Source: Tannerella sp. (GTDB lineage Bacteria; Bacteroidota; Bacteroidia; Bacteroidales; Tannerellaceae). Taken from it: a stretch of DNA of 5,975 nt. The position numbers and the translations under genes were made by a program. The notes beneath the pieces were generated by a model, which did not search any database, was not told the DNA's origin, and saw only the letters and a program-made list of their open reading frames with translations. The first letter of the stretch is position 1; each line of letters begins with the position of its first letter. Where the stretch lies: assembly GCA_031288935.1 (NCBI GenBank), contig JAITQL010000178.1, forward strand, positions 1-5,975. Reading direction: 5' to 3'. Below, one piece after another: positions 5,941 through 5,975 of this stretch.

Positions 5941-5975
5941 AAAAAGCGGTAGAACAATGTTTTACCGCTTTTTTT
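5941..5975. terminator. Strong rho-independent terminator after dnaK
   Basis: AAAAAGCGGTA (5941-5951) pairs with TACCGCTTTTT (5963-5973), and the loop itself can pair (AAC with GTT), giving a stem of about 15 bp with a 3-nt loop and a T tail to the window end. The A-run on the left makes it usable from both directions. A small 6-bp hairpin (ACATTT/AAATGT, 5922-5936) precedes it. Confidence 0.92.

Overview
The window looks like chromosomal DNA of a gut-type Bacteroidales bacterium (Bacteroides/Parabacteroides-like). The evidence is a DnaK whose sequence matches the Bacteroidales form along its whole length, a GH125 exo-mannosidase of the type gut Bacteroidetes use on mannose-containing glycans, a DUF268 protein, a zinc-ribbon membrane protein beginning MIFFFGTR, and TAnnTTTG promoter boxes instead of E. 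coli-type -10 boxes. Base composition is moderate in GC, with AT-rich intergenic DNA.

Layout. Positions 3-86 hold four copies of a 21-bp repeat built on a 10-bp palindrome, running off the left edge. Positions 122 to about 450 are the broken remnant of a secreted surface-type domain (+). It collides with a convergent, apparently intact DUF268 methyltransferase-like gene (427-1242, -). The divergent intergenic region 1243-1531 carries a promoter for each flanking gene, a pair of 12-bp direct repeats and a long inverted repeat made of TTCAAGATT units. Next come the GH125 gene (1532-3014, +), a weak terminator, the zinc-ribbon membrane protein (3149-3778, +), a strong terminator, an intergenic region with a sigma-54-like promoter and TGTC repeats, and dnaK (3968-5908, +) followed by a very strong terminator. 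The genes look like single transcription units rather than an operon; no shared pathway links them.

The main surprise is that three of the five protein-coding loci carry lesions, and the two well-conserved ones are hit at the very 5' end. GH125 has a 13-bp tandem duplication inside its signal-peptide region. Removing one copy restores a perfect 489-residue secreted protein, so it could be a slippage switch or a fixed frameshift. dnaK has an in-frame TGA at codon 9, within the invariant DLGTTNS phosphate-binding loop, while the rest of the gene is intact. These may be real mutations (gene decay, phase variation, a second dnaK copy) or sequence/assembly errors; the window alone cannot decide. 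I see no mobile element, CRISPR array, tRNA or rRNA, and no clear new multi-gene system.
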